A DNA stretch of 64,000 nucleotides from Bacteroidota bacterium (GCA_018267925.1 JAFDXO010000154.1:1-64000); one strand, 5' to 3'; shown: positions 1-8,918, counted from the stretch's first letter. Notes: a model not told the origin generated them from the letters alone. A program made the numbers and translations.

Positions 1-174
1 ATGCAAAATATTTTTCCCTGTTACGTCTCCAAGTAAATCTAATTCAATATTATTTAATGACGTTTTCCCTTTTAGGAAATTGTCAAGGTCGTAAAATTCC
101 GACTTTAAATGTGTTTCGGTTCTGTTGTTCCAAGATTGTCGGTTTATTTCTATGTAATTATTTTCTGTGTTCAT
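1..174 (-). CDS. Class I SAM-dependent methyltransferase, N-terminal fragment cut by window edge
   Basis: Reading the minus strand from the ATG at 174 gives 58 open codons that run off the left edge. The visible part begins MNTENNYIEINRQSWNNR and ends in LLGDVTGKNILH, which is the lead-in to motif I of a Rossmann-fold class I methyltransferase common in Bacteroidota. The SAM-binding acidic residue and all substrate-determining parts lie outside the window, so the substrate cannot be named. The frame and start are clear; the family call rests on only 58 residues and on recognising the lead-in pattern, so it is moderate. Confidence 0.6.
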   Translation of the reverse strand, partial: MNTENNYIEINRQSWNNRTETHLKSEFYDLDNFLKGKTSLNNIELDLLGDVTGKNILH

Positions 175-578
175 TTTTACGCTCGGTTTTACAAAATAAC
201 AGCTAACGCACAAATATACGAAATCTCACCAATTTTCAAAACTTTTTACTTTATTTATTTTCAATGAGTTAGTTTTTTACTACCTTTGAGATATTCAAAA
301 TGCGCAGATAATAAATATTCAAAATGCGCAATTCACTTTTTATCACAAATTGTTCCTCTTTTCGCTTGGTTATTTTGTATGTATAAATGTCATGCAACTT
401 GAAAATACATAAAAATAATTTTGTTTCTTGAATTCAGCAAACATACAATTATTTGCTTCATTTAATGATTTATATCTATCTTTACGTTAGAAACTTTTGG
501 GAGGTATTCAGCTTTTTAGTTTAGTGCAGAAAGGGTAAAATAATAGTTGTTGAAAATTTTAATCTTAGCTTATGAAAA
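175..578. other. Gene-free A/T-rich intergenic stretch with a short direct repeat
   Basis: No credible reading frame is visible on either strand. The stretch separates the divergently leaving methyltransferase start (174) from the 3' end of the DUF4184 gene (579). It contains a perfect 16-bp direct repeat (291-306 and 315-330) and a TACCTTTG box at 281-288 that resembles a plus-strand -7 element but has no gene behind it. No intrinsic terminator is obvious. Confidence 0.5.
291..330. repeat. 16-bp direct repeat, two copies 24 bp apart
   Basis: ATATTCAAAATGCGCA occurs at 291-306 and again, identical, at 315-330. The 24-bp period places both copies in a gene-free stretch about 120 bp upstream of the methyltransferase start. 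Its role is unknown; a binding-site pair or the relic of a small duplication are both possible. Confidence 0.6.
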
Positions 579-1316
579 TCAATTAGTGAGCGTAAACTTA
601 GCTTGTTTTTTTCTGCTTACCTCGACTAAAATTCCTGCAGCAATAAGCCCCCAAATTCCGGCTCCTAAAAGTGAGTTAATGTCATCATCGCCTATGATGG
701 GAAATTGAAAACGAAACCAAAATATAATGAAAGTAACATCAGCCACTATAAACCAATACATACGACAACGATGAGGTACAAAATGTCTGGCAGCCGGTAA
801 TGCACGAATCTGCCATAACAGTAAGGCAAAACCAACTATGCTGCCGCCTCTTTGCAAAATCCTTGACCATTCTACTTTGTCTTCAATACTTAGTTTCAAC
901 CCTACTCTGTCACTATATGAATAAGTATCGGTATGAGTTATACGGTCTAAAATAATATGCGATAAGATACCAATAAGCAGTGAAAACAGGATAATACCAT
1001 ATCTTTTTTGAAACACTTTTACCCAATTAGTGCGATGATAGTTCACTAATCTTTCGGCAAAAGACTGAGGCAAATTATCAATTAATGGATCTCTTACAAT
1101 CAAGTGAAAAACAAAGCCAAGAAGTAAGCCAACAGGAAGGTCATAAATAAAAATGCCAATCCATGAATGGCTTAACATTTTGCCACCTCCTAATTGAAAA
1201 AAAGCTTGAAAGTCGGGTACCATAGAGCCAATAATCAGCCCTGTCCAGGAATAATATTTCTGTGGAATGAACCGGAAAGGCAAAATGGCAGCAGGATGGG
1301 CAAATGTAAAGGGCAT
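579..1316 (-). CDS. DUF4184 family membrane protein
   Basis: This 245-residue protein is recognised from its N-terminus, MPFTFAHPAAILPFRF followed by SWTGLIIGSMVPDFQAFF, the hallmark of DUF4184. Several hydrophobic segments follow (around residues 50-70, 108-125, 155-170, 185-200 and 215-232), so it is an integral membrane protein. Conserved His and Asp residues in SHPAA-like, VPDF and ILDRITH positions recall membrane-bound metal-dependent hydrolases such as YdjM, but no activity is established for DUF4184. The start lies 12 nt after the upstream oxidoreductase stop, so the two genes probably share a transcript. Nothing suggests truncation. Confidence 0.8.
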   Translation of the reverse strand: MPFTFAHPAAILPFRFIPQKYYSWTGLIIGSMVPDFQAFFQLGGGKMLSHSWIGIFIYDLPVGLLLGFVFHLIVRDPLIDNLPQSFAERLVNYHRTNWVKVFQKRYGIILFSLLIGILSHIILDRITHTDTYSYSDRVGLKLSIEDKVEWSRILQRGGSIVGFALLLWQIRALPAARHFVPHRCRMYWFIVADVTFIIFWFRFQFPIIGDDDINSLLGAGIWGLIAAGILVEVSRKKQAKFTLTN

Positions 1317-1328
1317 ATTTTTAAAATA

Positions 1329-2339
1329 CTATCTGACAATTATTGCATTTCGGTATATTTTTTCAATAATCTCAACAGTTTTTAGTGCCTCAAAAGAATT
1401 GGTATTGATAGCGGCATTGTTGGTCAGTACATCTACTAAATTGTCATACACTTTATCGTGGTTGCTCATGGAGCCTGTATATGAGCCATAGTTATTAGCA
1501 TGATTTCCGACCGGTAAGTCGGGAATTTTATAGGATTCTATGTTCTGATACTCAAGTTCATTCAGATATTGCCCACCAATTTTTACAGTTCCTTTTTCGC
1601 CAAAAACGGTCAAAGAGCCTTCCATGTTTTTCTCATAGCTGTTTACAGTATAGTTCATAGTGCCAATGATATCATTGTAAAATTTGAAAATTACAACGCC
1701 GGTATCTTCAAATTGGATAATGCCTTGGTGTGCATAGTTCCCAATATAAGCTTGCACTTGTTGCACATCGCCAAACATCCAATAGAGTAAGTCAACAAAA
1801 TGGCTGAACTGAGTAAATAAAGTGCCGCCGTCTAAGTCTTTTGTTCCTTTCCAACTATTTTCATAATAGGCAGCATCTCGATTCCAAAAACAAGAAAGTT
1901 GAACACTAAATATTTTTCCGAGCCTTCCTTCTTCCAAAACTCTTTTTAGGGCAACAACTGGTGGATTAAATCGGTTTTGTTTTATAGCAAATAAGCGACG
2001 GTTGGCTTTTTCGGCAGCCTTAATCATTTCTCCGGCATCATAAGAGGAAATGGACATGGGCTTTTCACACAACACATGGCAGCCGGCTCTCAATGCTCTG
2101 ATGGCATGTTGGGCATGCAATCCGTTGGGTGAACAAATAGCTACAACATCTAACTTTTCTTTTTGTAATAGTTCTTCAATATTGTAATAGACTTGAGCAC
2201 CATATTGTGAAGCAAGTGCATTTGCCCTTTCTTCCAAAATATCGCAGACGGCAACTAAATCACCATGATGCTGAATATGTGCGGCATGACGTTGTGCAAT
2301 ACGTCCACAACCAACAAGTGCAAATCGAATTTTAGACAT
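1329..2339 (-). CDS. Gfo/Idh/MocA family oxidoreductase, WlbA-like
   Basis: A 336-residue NAD(P)-dependent sugar dehydrogenase. The N-terminal Rossmann motif is GCGRIA at residues 10-15, and CEKPMS (catalytic-type Lys93) is the family signature; the C-terminal alpha/beta domain begins near residue 125. Overall it resembles UDP-GlcNAcA 3-dehydrogenases (WlbA/WbpB), including the NRDAAYY region and the late GSMSNHDKVYDN stretch, so a role in making a surface-polysaccharide amino sugar is inferred, not shown. No other genes of that pathway are adjacent. It heads a likely two-gene unit with the DUF4184 gene. A TATCTTTG box ends only 5 nt before the ATG, leaving almost no leader. Confidence 0.85.
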   Translation of the reverse strand: MSKIRFALVGCGRIAQRHAAHIQHHGDLVAVCDILEERANALASQYGAQVYYNIEELLQKEKLDVVAICSPNGLHAQHAIRALRAGCHVLCEKPMSISSYDAGEMIKAAEKANRRLFAIKQNRFNPPVVALKRVLEEGRLGKIFSVQLSCFWNRDAAYYENSWKGTKDLDGGTLFTQFSHFVDLLYWMFGDVQQVQAYIGNYAHQGIIQFEDTGVVIFKFYNDIIGTMNYTVNSYEKNMEGSLTVFGEKGTVKIGGQYLNELEYQNIESYKIPDLPVGNHANNYGSYTGSMSNHDKVYDNLVDVLTNNAAINTNSFEALKTVEIIEKIYRNAIIVR

Positions 2340-2344
2340 TGAAA

Positions 2345-2352
2345 CAAAGATA
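2345..2352 (-). promoter_or_regulatory. Bacteroidota -7 box (TATCTTTG) before the Gfo/Idh gene
   Basis: A perfect TAnnTTTG match lies on the minus strand. It ends 5 nt before the ATG at 2339, so a transcript starting at the usual distance would be leaderless or nearly so. No clear -33 TTTG is visible. Confidence 0.45.
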
Positions 2353-2478
2353 ACAAGCAGACTAAAGACTACCGTAACAAAAGATCTATTTTAAAAAATA
2401 GATACACTCTTAGTATGGTAGTTGAAAATAAAAAAATGCCAACGCCCTGAAATCAATTGCCAGTACTAAATGAAGTAA

Positions 2479-3600
2479 TTAAATACCAACCATAAGCGGC
2501 ATCAACAACATCAACAAATCTTCGTTTTCCGATGGCTCTTCCGGCCTGAATATGCCAGCACGAGTAGGGGTGCTAAGTTCTGCCTTCAAATTTTCACCAT
2601 CCAAATTACTGATCATTTCAACCATGAGTTTGGCATTGAAAGCAATTTTCATATCCTCGCCAACATATTGACAGCTCAGTGTTTCACGACCTTCATAGGA
2701 AAAATCAATGTCTTGTGCGCTTAATTGTAAGGAGTTTCCATTTATTTCAAAAACAACTTGACTGGTGGTTTTGTTTGAAAATATACCCACACGTCGAAGA
2801 GCACTGATCAGCTCAGCGCGATTCATAGTAAGTGTATAGGGATTTTCGTTTGGAATTACAGCACGGTAATCCGGAAAGCGGGCATCAATCAATCTACAAT
2901 TTAGACTGATTGTTGAACTTTGTACAAACAAATGATTCCCATTGTAAGAGAGTTGAATTTCAGAATCATCAGCAGGCAAGGTAGATCTAAGTTGTTGTAG
3001 TGGTTTTTTGGGCACAACAAAAGAATCTTCCATTGGGCATTTTATATCGGCTCGGGTAAATTGTATCAACCTATGTGCATCTGTCGAAATAAAAGAAAGA
3101 TATTCGGGTGCTAACTCGAAACAAACACCTGTCATTGCAGGACGAAGGGTATCGTTGCTAACAGCAAAAAGGGTTTTGTTGATTCCTTCAATCAAGTCAA
3201 TAGATCGCATGGTAAAAGCCGTAACATCTTCTGTGGGCGGCTCTGTTGGAAAATCATCAGCTTTTTCACCACCTATCTTATACTTCCCTCCGGTAGAGCT
3301 CATTTCAATACTGAGATCTTCTTCATTAATGGTAAATGTGATTGGCTGCTCAGGTAAATTTTTCAAGTATTCCATCAATATTTTAGAAGGAATACAAATT
3401 CTGCCATCATCGCGACCTTCTGCTACCTCCATTTCTACTCGCATCATGGTTTCTAAGTCAGTTGCAGTAAGGGTAAGATGGTTCCCTTTCAGTTCGCATA
3501 AGAAGTCCTCAAGGACAGACAACACAGCATTAGAACTGATAACGCCGCTGATTTGTTGCAAGTTCTTCAATAATCCGGTGGAGCTTACAATAAAGCGCAT
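2479..3600 (-). CDS. dnaN: DNA polymerase III subunit beta (sliding clamp)
   Basis: A 373-residue clamp protein starting MRFIVSSTGLLKNLQQISGV and containing three clamp folds of about 120 residues each (near 1-125, 126-245 and 246-373). It ends in LLMLLMPLMVGI, the usual MPM-type C-terminus of the family. It encircles DNA as a dimer and tethers the replicative polymerase, MutS and other partners. The frame stays open 31 codons upstream to 3693, but that extension overlaps a TATCTTTG promoter box at 3620-3627 and is not clamp-like, so the start at 3600 is chosen. It stands alone here, away from dnaA or recF. Length and order are normal. Confidence 0.97.
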   Translation of the reverse strand: MRFIVSSTGLLKNLQQISGVISSNAVLSVLEDFLCELKGNHLTLTATDLETMMRVEMEVAEGRDDGRICIPSKILMEYLKNLPEQPITFTINEEDLSIEMSSTGGKYKIGGEKADDFPTEPPTEDVTAFTMRSIDLIEGINKTLFAVSNDTLRPAMTGVCFELAPEYLSFISTDAHRLIQFTRADIKCPMEDSFVVPKKPLQQLRSTLPADDSEIQLSYNGNHLFVQSSTISLNCRLIDARFPDYRAVIPNENPYTLTMNRAELISALRRVGIFSNKTTSQVVFEINGNSLQLSAQDIDFSYEGRETLSCQYVGEDMKIAFNAKLMVEMISNLDGENLKAELSTPTRAGIFRPEEPSENEDLLMLLMPLMVGI

Positions 3601-3619
3601 GGAATGAAATGATTTGTCA

Positions 3620-3627
3620 CAAAGATA
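3620..3627 (-). promoter_or_regulatory. Bacteroidota -7 box (TATCTTTG) for dnaN
   Basis: A perfect TAnnTTTG on the minus strand, 19 nt before the dnaN ATG at 3600. A CTTG lies about 26 bp further upstream as a weak -33 candidate. The box decides the dnaN start, because the longer frame would place it inside the coding region. Confidence 0.6.
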
Positions 3628-3806
3628 ATCGTTTGGAATTATCAGCCATCGGGCAAGAAAAAAATGATTTAATTCACACCCTTTTTTTTCCACAAACCAA
3701 GCAATAAACTATTTCTAAGGAGAGAAATTAAGATAATGACAACAAAAATATTTAGGCAATGCCGTTTTAGATACCGAAATTTCCACTTTCAAAAACAAAA
3801 TAACGT

Positions 3807-4241
3807 ATGAGCCTACAAGACAGGTTGAAAAGCTTTCTGGGAACTAAAGCAGCCAATGCCGAACAAGAAGGTGAAAATTTTTTAACTCAAAATGCCAAAC
3901 GAGAAGGAGTTAATACCACAGCATCGGGGCTACAATATGAAGTGTTGCATCAAGGCTCTGGCACTCGCCCGACAAATGATCGCAGTCGTGTAACGGTACA
4001 TTATGAAGGTCGCCTAACGAATGGACAAGTGTTTGACAGCTCTTACAAAAGAAACCAACCGGCTACTTTCGGACTAAACCAAGTGATTGTAGGCTGGACA
4101 GAAGGGGTACAACTGATGAATGAAGGTTCAAAATATCGCTTCTTCATTCCTTCGGCGTTGGGATACGGAAATCGCGGTGCAGGCAGTATTCCGCCTAATA
4201 GCACACTGATTTTTGATGTGGAATTATTAAAAGCAGAATAA
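3807..4241 (+). CDS. FKBP-type peptidyl-prolyl cis-trans isomerase
   Basis: A 144-residue protein with an N-terminal helical stretch (residues 1-35) and one FKBP domain (about 40-144). The active-site pattern is intact: HYEG, GQVFDSS, VIVGW, ALGYGNRG and the closing LIFDVELLKAE. It isomerises Xaa-Pro bonds. No signal peptide or lipobox is seen, so it should act in the cytoplasm, unlike many Bacteroidota FKBPs, which are lipoproteins. It resembles the FklB/Mip class without the dimerising signal-bearing arm. It diverges from dnaN and is followed 77 nt later by hutH, which has its own promoter, so it is probably monocistronic. Confidence 0.93.
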   Translation: MSLQDRLKSFLGTKAANAEQEGENFLTQNAKREGVNTTASGLQYEVLHQGSGTRPTNDRSRVTVHYEGRLTNGQVFDSSYKRNQPATFGLNQVIVGWTEGVQLMNEGSKYRFFIPSALGYGNRGAGSIPPNSTLIFDVELLKAE

Positions 4242-4280
4242 TGAATTTTTAAAGGATCGCCTGCCTTTCGGATGCTTTCT

Positions 4281-4288
4281 TAGCTTTG
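4281..4288 (+). promoter_or_regulatory. Bacteroidota -7 box (TAGCTTTG) for hutH
   Basis: A perfect TAnnTTTG, 30 nt before the ATG at 4319. It overlaps the alternative TTG start at 4286, which argues that this longer start is not used. Confidence 0.55.
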
Positions 4289-4318
4289 CCGAAATTATTC
4301 CTCCTTTACTTTTCAAAC

Positions 4319-5803
4319 ATGAACTTACCCGAAAATCTATCTATTGATTTTTTAGCTCGTTTTGAGCCTAAAACAGATATAAACTTCTCGTCGGAAGCGC
4401 AACAACGCATCCATATTAACCGAACATACTTAGACAAAATAATAGAATCCGGACAAACATTTTACGGGATTAATACAGGTTTTGGATCCTTGTGTAATGT
4501 TCGAATAGCCAATGAAGAATTATCTGATTTGCAACACAATTTGGTGCGTAGTCATGCTTGTGGAATGGGCGATGAAGTGCCGGAAGATATTGTGCGATGG
4601 ATGCTTTTGCTGAAAATTCATGCACTGGGAAAAGGGTATAGTGGAATAAGAGCTGAAATAGTTTCTTTACTAATTGAATTTTACAATCGCCACATCAGTC
4701 CGGTAGTTTATGAATTAGGATCATTAGGGGCTTCCGGCGATTTAGCACCATTAGCACATTTAAGTTTGCCATTGTTTGGTGAAGGAATGGTAAATTACAA
4801 AGGTGCAAAACGAACAGCATTAGAGGCACTAACGGAAGAAAATTTACAGCCTATTCCCTTGGCTGCAAAAGAAGGTTTAGCTCTCTTGAATGGCACTCAA
4901 TTTATGAGTAGTTATGCAGTATGGTGTTTGCTTCGTGCACAAAAACTAAGTGCTTGGTCGGATGTGTTGGCTGCTTTAAGTGCGGATGCTTTTGATGCTA
5001 AAAACGAACCGTTTAAAAGTCCTCTTCATCGGGTTCGCCCTCATCAAGGTCAGATAACTACGGCGCAACGTGTTTTTGATCTATTGAAAGATAGTGAGCT
5101 GCAAACTCGTACCAAAATTCAAGTACAAGATCCTTATTCTTTTCGATGTGTGCCGCAGGTGCATGGGGCAAGCAAAGATGCACTTGACCATATCAGGCAA
5201 ATTGTAGAAACAGAAATTAATTCGGTAACAGACAATCCAATTGTTTTTCATGATGAAGATGCCATCATGAGCGGAGGTAATTTTCATGGTCAACCCTTAG
5301 CTCTAAACCTTGACTTTGCCGCCATTGCTCTGGCTGAATTAGCTAACATTTCTGAACGTAGAACTTATTTATTAGTAAGCGGACAACGGGGCTTACCACC
5401 TTTTCTTGCCCCCAATGCCGGAGTAAATAGTGGCTTTATGATTGCACAATACACTGCGGCTGCTATCGTTAGCCAAAACAAACAATTGTGTACACCGGCA
5501 AGCGTAGATAGCATTGTGAGCAGTAATGGACAAGAAGACCATGTAAGCATGGGCGCAAATGCTGCAACCAAACTGAAAAGGATAGTAGAAAATGTGCAAC
5601 GGGTATTGGCAATAGAATTGATTACGGCTATTCAAGCCTTAGATTTTCGATTGCCACAAAAGAGTTCTCCCAAGTTAGAAAAGATTCGAAATGCTTTTAG
5701 AGCGCAGGTTCCAATGATGAATACAGATAGAATACTGCACAACGACTTAATGATAGCAGAACGCTTTTTAGATACGCACCCAAGCCTTTACATTGGTGAA
5801 TAG
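4319..5803 (+). CDS. hutH: Histidine ammonia-lyase
   Basis: A 494-residue member of the MIO-cofactor aromatic amino acid lyase family. The self-processing triad Ala138-Ser139-Gly140 sits in LGASGDLAPLAHLS, and YGINTGFGSLCNV supplies the catalytic Tyr region. The specificity pair at residues 78-79 is Ser-His (LVRSHACGMG), the histidine-lyase type, rather than the His-Leu of tyrosine lyases or Phe-Leu of phenylalanine lyases; it should therefore convert L-histidine to urocanate plus ammonia. No hutU, hutI or hutG lies nearby. The stop overlaps the start of the next gene. The start at 4319 is preferred over TTG 4286, which lies inside the promoter box. Confidence 0.93.
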   Translation: MNLPENLSIDFLARFEPKTDINFSSEAQQRIHINRTYLDKIIESGQTFYGINTGFGSLCNVRIANEELSDLQHNLVRSHACGMGDEVPEDIVRWMLLLKIHALGKGYSGIRAEIVSLLIEFYNRHISPVVYELGSLGASGDLAPLAHLSLPLFGEGMVNYKGAKRTALEALTEENLQPIPLAAKEGLALLNGTQFMSSYAVWCLLRAQKLSAWSDVLAALSADAFDAKNEPFKSPLHRVRPHQGQITTAQRVFDLLKDSELQTRTKIQVQDPYSFRCVPQVHGASKDALDHIRQIVETEINSVTDNPIVFHDEDAIMSGGNFHGQPLALNLDFAAIALAELANISERRTYLLVSGQRGLPPFLAPNAGVNSGFMIAQYTAAAIVSQNKQLCTPASVDSIVSSNGQEDHVSMGANAATKLKRIVENVQRVLAIELITAIQALDFRLPQKSSPKLEKIRNAFRAQVPMMNTDRILHNDLMIAERFLDTHPSLYIGE

Positions 5804-6713
5804 CACATCGCAAAATCATATCGTTTTCCAAGCTTACGGCAACGAAGAAATTTTGCATGAGTGTGCTTTAGCCTTGCTTTCCATAACGGCACAGCATAGT
5901 GAAGCTGAATTGCAACAACTGCATGTTTGTATTTACACCGATCAGCCAGCTTATTTTGAAAAGTGGAAACCACTCCCTTTTTATTTGTCGCTTGAACCCA
6001 TAAACCAAGCACTTATTCGCAAATGGCGCGGAGAAATAAATTTTGTTCATCGGGTTAAGATTGAATTGTTGCGTGATTTTGCTTCAAAACAAAAAGGTAA
6101 TATTCTCTATTGCGATACAGATGTGTATGGTTGTGCACCACTCAGCTCTTTGTTTGAAAAAATAAAGACCGGCAAACGCATCATGCACATACAAGAAGGA
6201 AAGCTCAAAGGATCGTCTAATACGGTTTTTCAAAAGCTGGATCATTATTTTGAACAGCATAAAATTGAAATCAATCACCAACTTTTTGAAATGCCAGCAG
6301 ATGCCACCATGTGGAATGCCGGTGTGTTAGGTTTTCGTGCCGACGATCTTTTTCTTTTGGACAAAGTGTTGGATTTTACGGATACCGTATATCCCCAATT
6401 ACCTAAGCATGTTGTCGAACAATTTGCTTTTTCGCTTTATTTTTCTGAAGCAGGAACCATTCACACTGCTTATCCTTTTCTCTATCATTATTGGAATCTG
6501 AAAGAACTTCGTCCTTTGTTGTCTTCCTTTTTTCATTTTTTTTCAAAAATGGAATGGCTTCAATTAGCACAGCTTAGTCGTCTGATACAGCTTCCTGAAT
6601 ATCTGCAACAGAAAGCAAATTTTTATAGCAACAGGAGCATATTTAAAAAGCTGAGAAAAGAAAATTGGACTCCTGAAATTCCGGAATGGTCACAGTTATT
6701 GCAGCAATTCTAA
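5796..6713 (+). CDS. Glycosyltransferase-like protein (GT-A fold suspected)
   Basis: A 305-residue protein that begins within the last codons of hutH (GTG 5796 or TTG 5793; hutH stops at 5803), so translation is probably coupled. Near residue 100 it has ILYCDTDVYGCAPLSSLF, a DxD-type sugar-nucleotide/metal motif in the context seen in GT8-like and nucleotide-diphospho-sugar transferases. Later it has DATMWNAGVLGFRADD, which also fits that fold. No signal peptide or membrane span is seen. The acceptor is unknown, and its link to histidine degradation is unclear. Its 3' end overlaps the convergent patatin gene by 18 bp. Family assignment is by motif only. Confidence 0.6.
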   Translation: MNSTSQNHIVFQAYGNEEILHECALALLSITAQHSEAELQQLHVCIYTDQPAYFEKWKPLPFYLSLEPINQALIRKWRGEINFVHRVKIELLRDFASKQKGNILYCDTDVYGCAPLSSLFEKIKTGKRIMHIQEGKLKGSSNTVFQKLDHYFEQHKIEINHQLFEMPADATMWNAGVLGFRADDLFLLDKVLDFTDTVYPQLPKHVVEQFAFSLYFSEAGTIHTAYPFLYHYWNLKELRPLLSSFFHFFSKMEWLQLAQLSRLIQLPEYLQQKANFYSNRSIFKKLRKENWTPEIPEWSQLLQQF

Positions 6714-8918
6714 AGTTGTTTTGATAGCCGCTTCATTAGTGGGATTATATAATGATTGCAATAAATCTTGTTTTTCTCTTGAAGTAAGATGAAAATTGAG
6801 TGCTGCAGATTTCTTGATTTCTTTTGGGAAATAGCTGAGTGTAATGAAGTGCACACGATTGCTCAATTCCGGTGTCATATCTTTGATGTATCCCTGAGCA
6901 TAGGATTGAAAAGGCTCCCACTTATTTTCTATCACCGTAAGGGGGTCAATCAACATAGCCCCTAATGAACTTTCTTCTGTAGAAGGCAATACCTCATTTT
7001 CGCGCGTGTCGCGTATTTGTAGAAAAATGATGTTACCAACATTTTCAGCCATCCATTTTCTAAATACAAAAAAATATCGTAACGCCACTTCAGTACCGAA
7101 ATTATCGCGCAAACCGGCATCCATAATGTTCATTTGCGGTTTGCAGGGCATTTTTACAACCGGTAGAATATAGGGAAAGGTTGCATTCATGCGAAGTGCT
7201 GTGGACAGGCGTAAATTAAAAGGTTGTTGGTGGGCAAAGAATGAGGCAAAATCTATGGCATCAATAGGTGGGTTTGCGGTGTCTCGAAGTGCATAAGCGG
7301 GTTGTGTAAGAAAGGCAATCGGTTGCGCCGACATCATCAATCGTCTTCCATCATCTATAATAGTGCCGTTAATAATCATTTGGGGAATGGTACCTTCCGC
7401 TTCAGGTTTTTGAAAATCGCCAAGTTTGGCATCTAAAACACCTTCTGTATTACGTATCAATTCTTCTTCCATTGAATAACCTCTATCTTTCGTGTATATT
7501 CGACCGGAAACTGAAATTTTGTTGAAAGGCGAAATAATGTCAACACAAGCAAAGGAAAAGATAATAGCGTTTAGTAAATCCTTCCCTATGTTGGCTTGAT
7601 AGCGACTGTTATAAGGGTTTGAAATTTTTCCTTGCATAGCGGCCATGTGAATAGATCGCCAATAGGCAGCACCAATCATGCCTCCCGATGCTCCCGTCAT
7701 CAAAACGGTATTTGAAAAAATTTTTCCTTTACACAAACTGTCTAAACGTTGAAGGGCGGCAAAAGTCCAATAGGCTGCTCTCGTTCCGCCACCACTAACA
7801 GAAATTATAACTAACGGCGGCTTTGTTTCAGTAGAAAGTTTAGTGCGCCATTGATTCAGTCTATCAAGCCCTTTCTGTTCATCCTGTACATATCGCGCTT
7901 CATTAAAAAAATGCTTGACACTGTCATATTCATAGCTTGTTACGGGTAGTTGTTTTGTTTTGTAATCTAAACCGTATGCAATGCTTCGTAAATCAAATAT
8001 CTTCCAATGAACCATTATGGAAAGCAACAAAACAATAAAAACCCAGCCCATCAACTCCCAAGTTTTTAGAAAATATTTCATGGCTCCTACCAATCCGGTC
8101 ATGACCGTAAACAAGAGTAAAAAACTTCCGCCTGCAGGAATACGTAAACGCGGATGTTCAGAAAAGGCACCTAAAACAAACAAAAGTAAAAGGGCGAATA
8201 TGGTGGCTGTAATGGCATTTCGATGGTGCCTCCGGAGCACAGCACTTAATAATCGCGGATGGTAATTTTCGAGATCGCCGGTTCGTTCCAGATGCAAGGT
8301 TTCAGATAAAAAAGTGTTTGCCCGAATCATATCAAACTCTACATCTAAAGAGTCATACGGAATGATACCTCGAATAACAGAAGGGTTTGTAATAGTGGAT
8401 AGCACCGCTTTGAAAAGGTCTCTATCTACACGGAAAAAATAGGCAAATGAGAAAAACAAAAACAAAACCAAACCCGAATAAAAACCTAATTGCATCAGAA
8501 TAGTTCCAAAAATGCTGGCATGTTCATCTACATACTGAAAACGAATGCTGATCACAGAATAAAAGATCAAGAAGGCTAAAGGAATAATGGCATTATTGAT
8601 ACAATACTTTAAAAAAGCATGGCGTGTTGCACCTAAAAATGGAACGCGGTGGCTGTGAATGATGAACGTAGTAATGTTCCAAGACATGATGAATATAGCC
8701 ATCGTGCTGCCTAAAAAAAACATACTGACAAAATTGATTTCACCCAAATATTCAGGTGCAAGAAATAATGTTGAAGCTCCAAAATGAGCAGCAAAATTTC
8801 CCGATAAAGTAGCTATTAAAAGAACCCAAAAAAATAGCAGTAATTGATATTTTCTGAAGTGCAACAAAAGAAGCTGCACCGGGAGAAACCGATATATTTT
8901 GTTGATAAAATTCAGCAT
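6696..8918 (-). CDS. Patatin-like phospholipase with N-terminal membrane domain
   Basis: A 740-residue protein. Residues 1-330 carry about seven hydrophobic spans (near 20-40, 60-82, 95-125, 140-165, 235-255, 260-280 and 290-305). The C-terminal half is a patatin hydrolase with the oxyanion loop SGGGTRAAYW (about 372-381), the nucleophile Ser411 in TGASGG and the dyad Asp600 in MDAGLRDNFG. All catalytic elements are present, so it should cleave acyl esters of lipids at or near the inner membrane. The dyad is DAG rather than the common DGG/DGA. A membrane-embedded patatin is a Bacteroidota-type architecture whose physiological substrate is not established. It is transcribed alone. Confidence 0.85.
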   Translation of the reverse strand: MLNFINKIYRFLPVQLLLLHFRKYQLLLFFWVLLIATLSGNFAAHFGASTLFLAPEYLGEINFVSMFFLGSTMAIFIMSWNITTFIIHSHRVPFLGATRHAFLKYCINNAIIPLAFLIFYSVISIRFQYVDEHASIFGTILMQLGFYSGLVLFLFFSFAYFFRVDRDLFKAVLSTITNPSVIRGIIPYDSLDVEFDMIRANTFLSETLHLERTGDLENYHPRLLSAVLRRHHRNAITATIFALLLLFVLGAFSEHPRLRIPAGGSFLLLFTVMTGLVGAMKYFLKTWELMGWVFIVLLLSIMVHWKIFDLRSIAYGLDYKTKQLPVTSYEYDSVKHFFNEARYVQDEQKGLDRLNQWRTKLSTETKPPLVIISVSGGGTRAAYWTFAALQRLDSLCKGKIFSNTVLMTGASGGMIGAAYWRSIHMAAMQGKISNPYNSRYQANIGKDLLNAIIFSFACVDIISPFNKISVSGRIYTKDRGYSMEEELIRNTEGVLDAKLGDFQKPEAEGTIPQMIINGTIIDDGRRLMMSAQPIAFLTQPAYALRDTANPPIDAIDFASFFAHQQPFNLRLSTALRMNATFPYILPVVKMPCKPQMNIMDAGLRDNFGTEVALRYFFVFRKWMAENVGNIIFLQIRDTRENEVLPSTEESSLGAMLIDPLTVIENKWEPFQSYAQGYIKDMTPELSNRVHFITLSYFPKEIKKSAALNFHLTSREKQDLLQSLYNPTNEAAIKTTLELLQ

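Noticed and set aside
3008..3607. 199-codon open frame on the plus strand inside dnaN
   Set aside because: It is fully antisense to a clear sliding-clamp gene, has no recognisable domain, and owes its openness to the codon use of dnaN.
4286..4318. Longer hutH start at TTG 4286
   Set aside because: It falls inside the TAGCTTTG promoter box and adds residues with no family resemblance.
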